Assembly: GCA_009783395.1 (NCBI GenBank)
Contig: WRHA01000271.1
Location: 1 to 5,649 of the forward strand
Direction: 5' to 3'
Length of the DNA: 5,649 bases
Source of the DNA: Defluviitaleaceae bacterium
GTDB taxonomy: Bacteria > Bacillota > Clostridia > Lachnospirales > WQUN01
Shown piece after piece: positions 5,536 through 5,649 of this stretch (position 1 is the stretch's first letter; each line of letters starts with the position of its first letter). The notes under the pieces were generated by a model that was not told the origin of the DNA, ran no database searches, and worked only from the letters and a program-made list of their open reading frames with translations. Both the position numbers and the translations under genes were made by a program.

Positions 5536-5649
5536 TGCCAATCCCCCCGTGAGGGTGTTGCAGGAGCGGGAAAGCCGGGGATGCTCTCAACGTAATGGTT
5601 CGCCGCCATCCACTGCAAGCACTCAATTGTGGAAAGCATCCACGGGTCG
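5536..5649. other. Unassigned tail after thiN
   Basis: These 114 bases to the right edge contain no gene I recognise. On the minus strand one frame is open from the edge through the end of thiN to a stop at 5331 (first ATG at 5639); a second minus frame is open from the edge to a stop near 5518, and one plus frame is also open throughout. None shows a motif or a ribosome binding site. ATCCCC (about 5541-5546) can pair with GGGGAT (about 5577-5582), but no T run follows, so it is not a convincing terminator. It could hold the 3' end of a convergent gene entering from the right. Confidence 0.3.

Noticed and set aside
5541..5582. ATCCCC...GGGGAT inverted repeat as a terminator for thiN
   Set aside because: The loop is about 30 bases, there is no T run after it, and the stem is only 6 bp.
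1..5649. CRISPR array, tRNA, rRNA, insertion sequence or prophage element
   Set aside because: No spaced direct repeats, cloverleaf, rRNA-like segments, transposase motifs or terminal inverted repeats were seen on either strand.

Overview
The window reads as a compact chromosomal segment of an anaerobic or facultatively anaerobic Firmicutes-like (clostridial-type) bacterium. The reasons are strong AGGAGG-type ribosome binding sites, start/stop overlaps between genes, ferrous-iron uptake by FeoA/FeoB, a short DtxR-family regulator, and a TPP riboswitch in front of a ThiT-type thiamine transporter with a ThiN-type pyrophosphokinase. The lineage is inferred from gene content only; no rRNA or other marker is present.

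Layout. (1) Minus strand, 1-1342: an ABC-2 type exporter. A complete ATPase gene (392-1342) is followed, with a 4-base overlap, by the first 131 codons of its permease, which runs off the left edge. (2) 1343-1512: a divergent intergenic region with two tandem palindromes of the form GTTAG-N6-CTAAC, overlapping a plausible promoter for the rightward genes. (3) Plus strand, 1513-3892: feoA, feoB and a DtxR-family regulator, tightly packed as one operon. (4) 3867-4045: a likely internal promoter at the end of the regulator gene, then a TPP riboswitch whose final hairpin contains the Shine-Dalgarno sequence and is followed by seven T's directly abutting the next start codon. (5) Plus strand, 4046-5535: a thiT-like transporter with an unusual C-terminal extension, overlapping by 4 bases a thiamine pyrophosphokinase gene. 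(6) 5536-5649: a short tail with no recognised gene.

How it works together. FeoA/FeoB import Fe(II). The regulator keeps Cys/Glu/His ligands like the primary iron site of DtxR, and probably represses feoAB when iron is sufficient by binding the tandem palindromes, giving a self-contained iron loop. In the second unit, ThiT would import thiamine with an ECF module that is not encoded here. ThiN converts thiamine to thiamine diphosphate, and the riboswitch senses that product to shut the unit off. The ABC exporter's substrate cannot be told from sequence; its only visible link to iron is the shared control region.

The best candidates for something new are the tandem operator pair, the FeoB with a CxxCxxCxxC cluster in place of much of the usual GDI linker, the C-terminal extension of ThiT, and the merged terminator and Shine-Dalgarno hairpin of the riboswitch. 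None of these is a wholly unknown system; they are variations on known modules.
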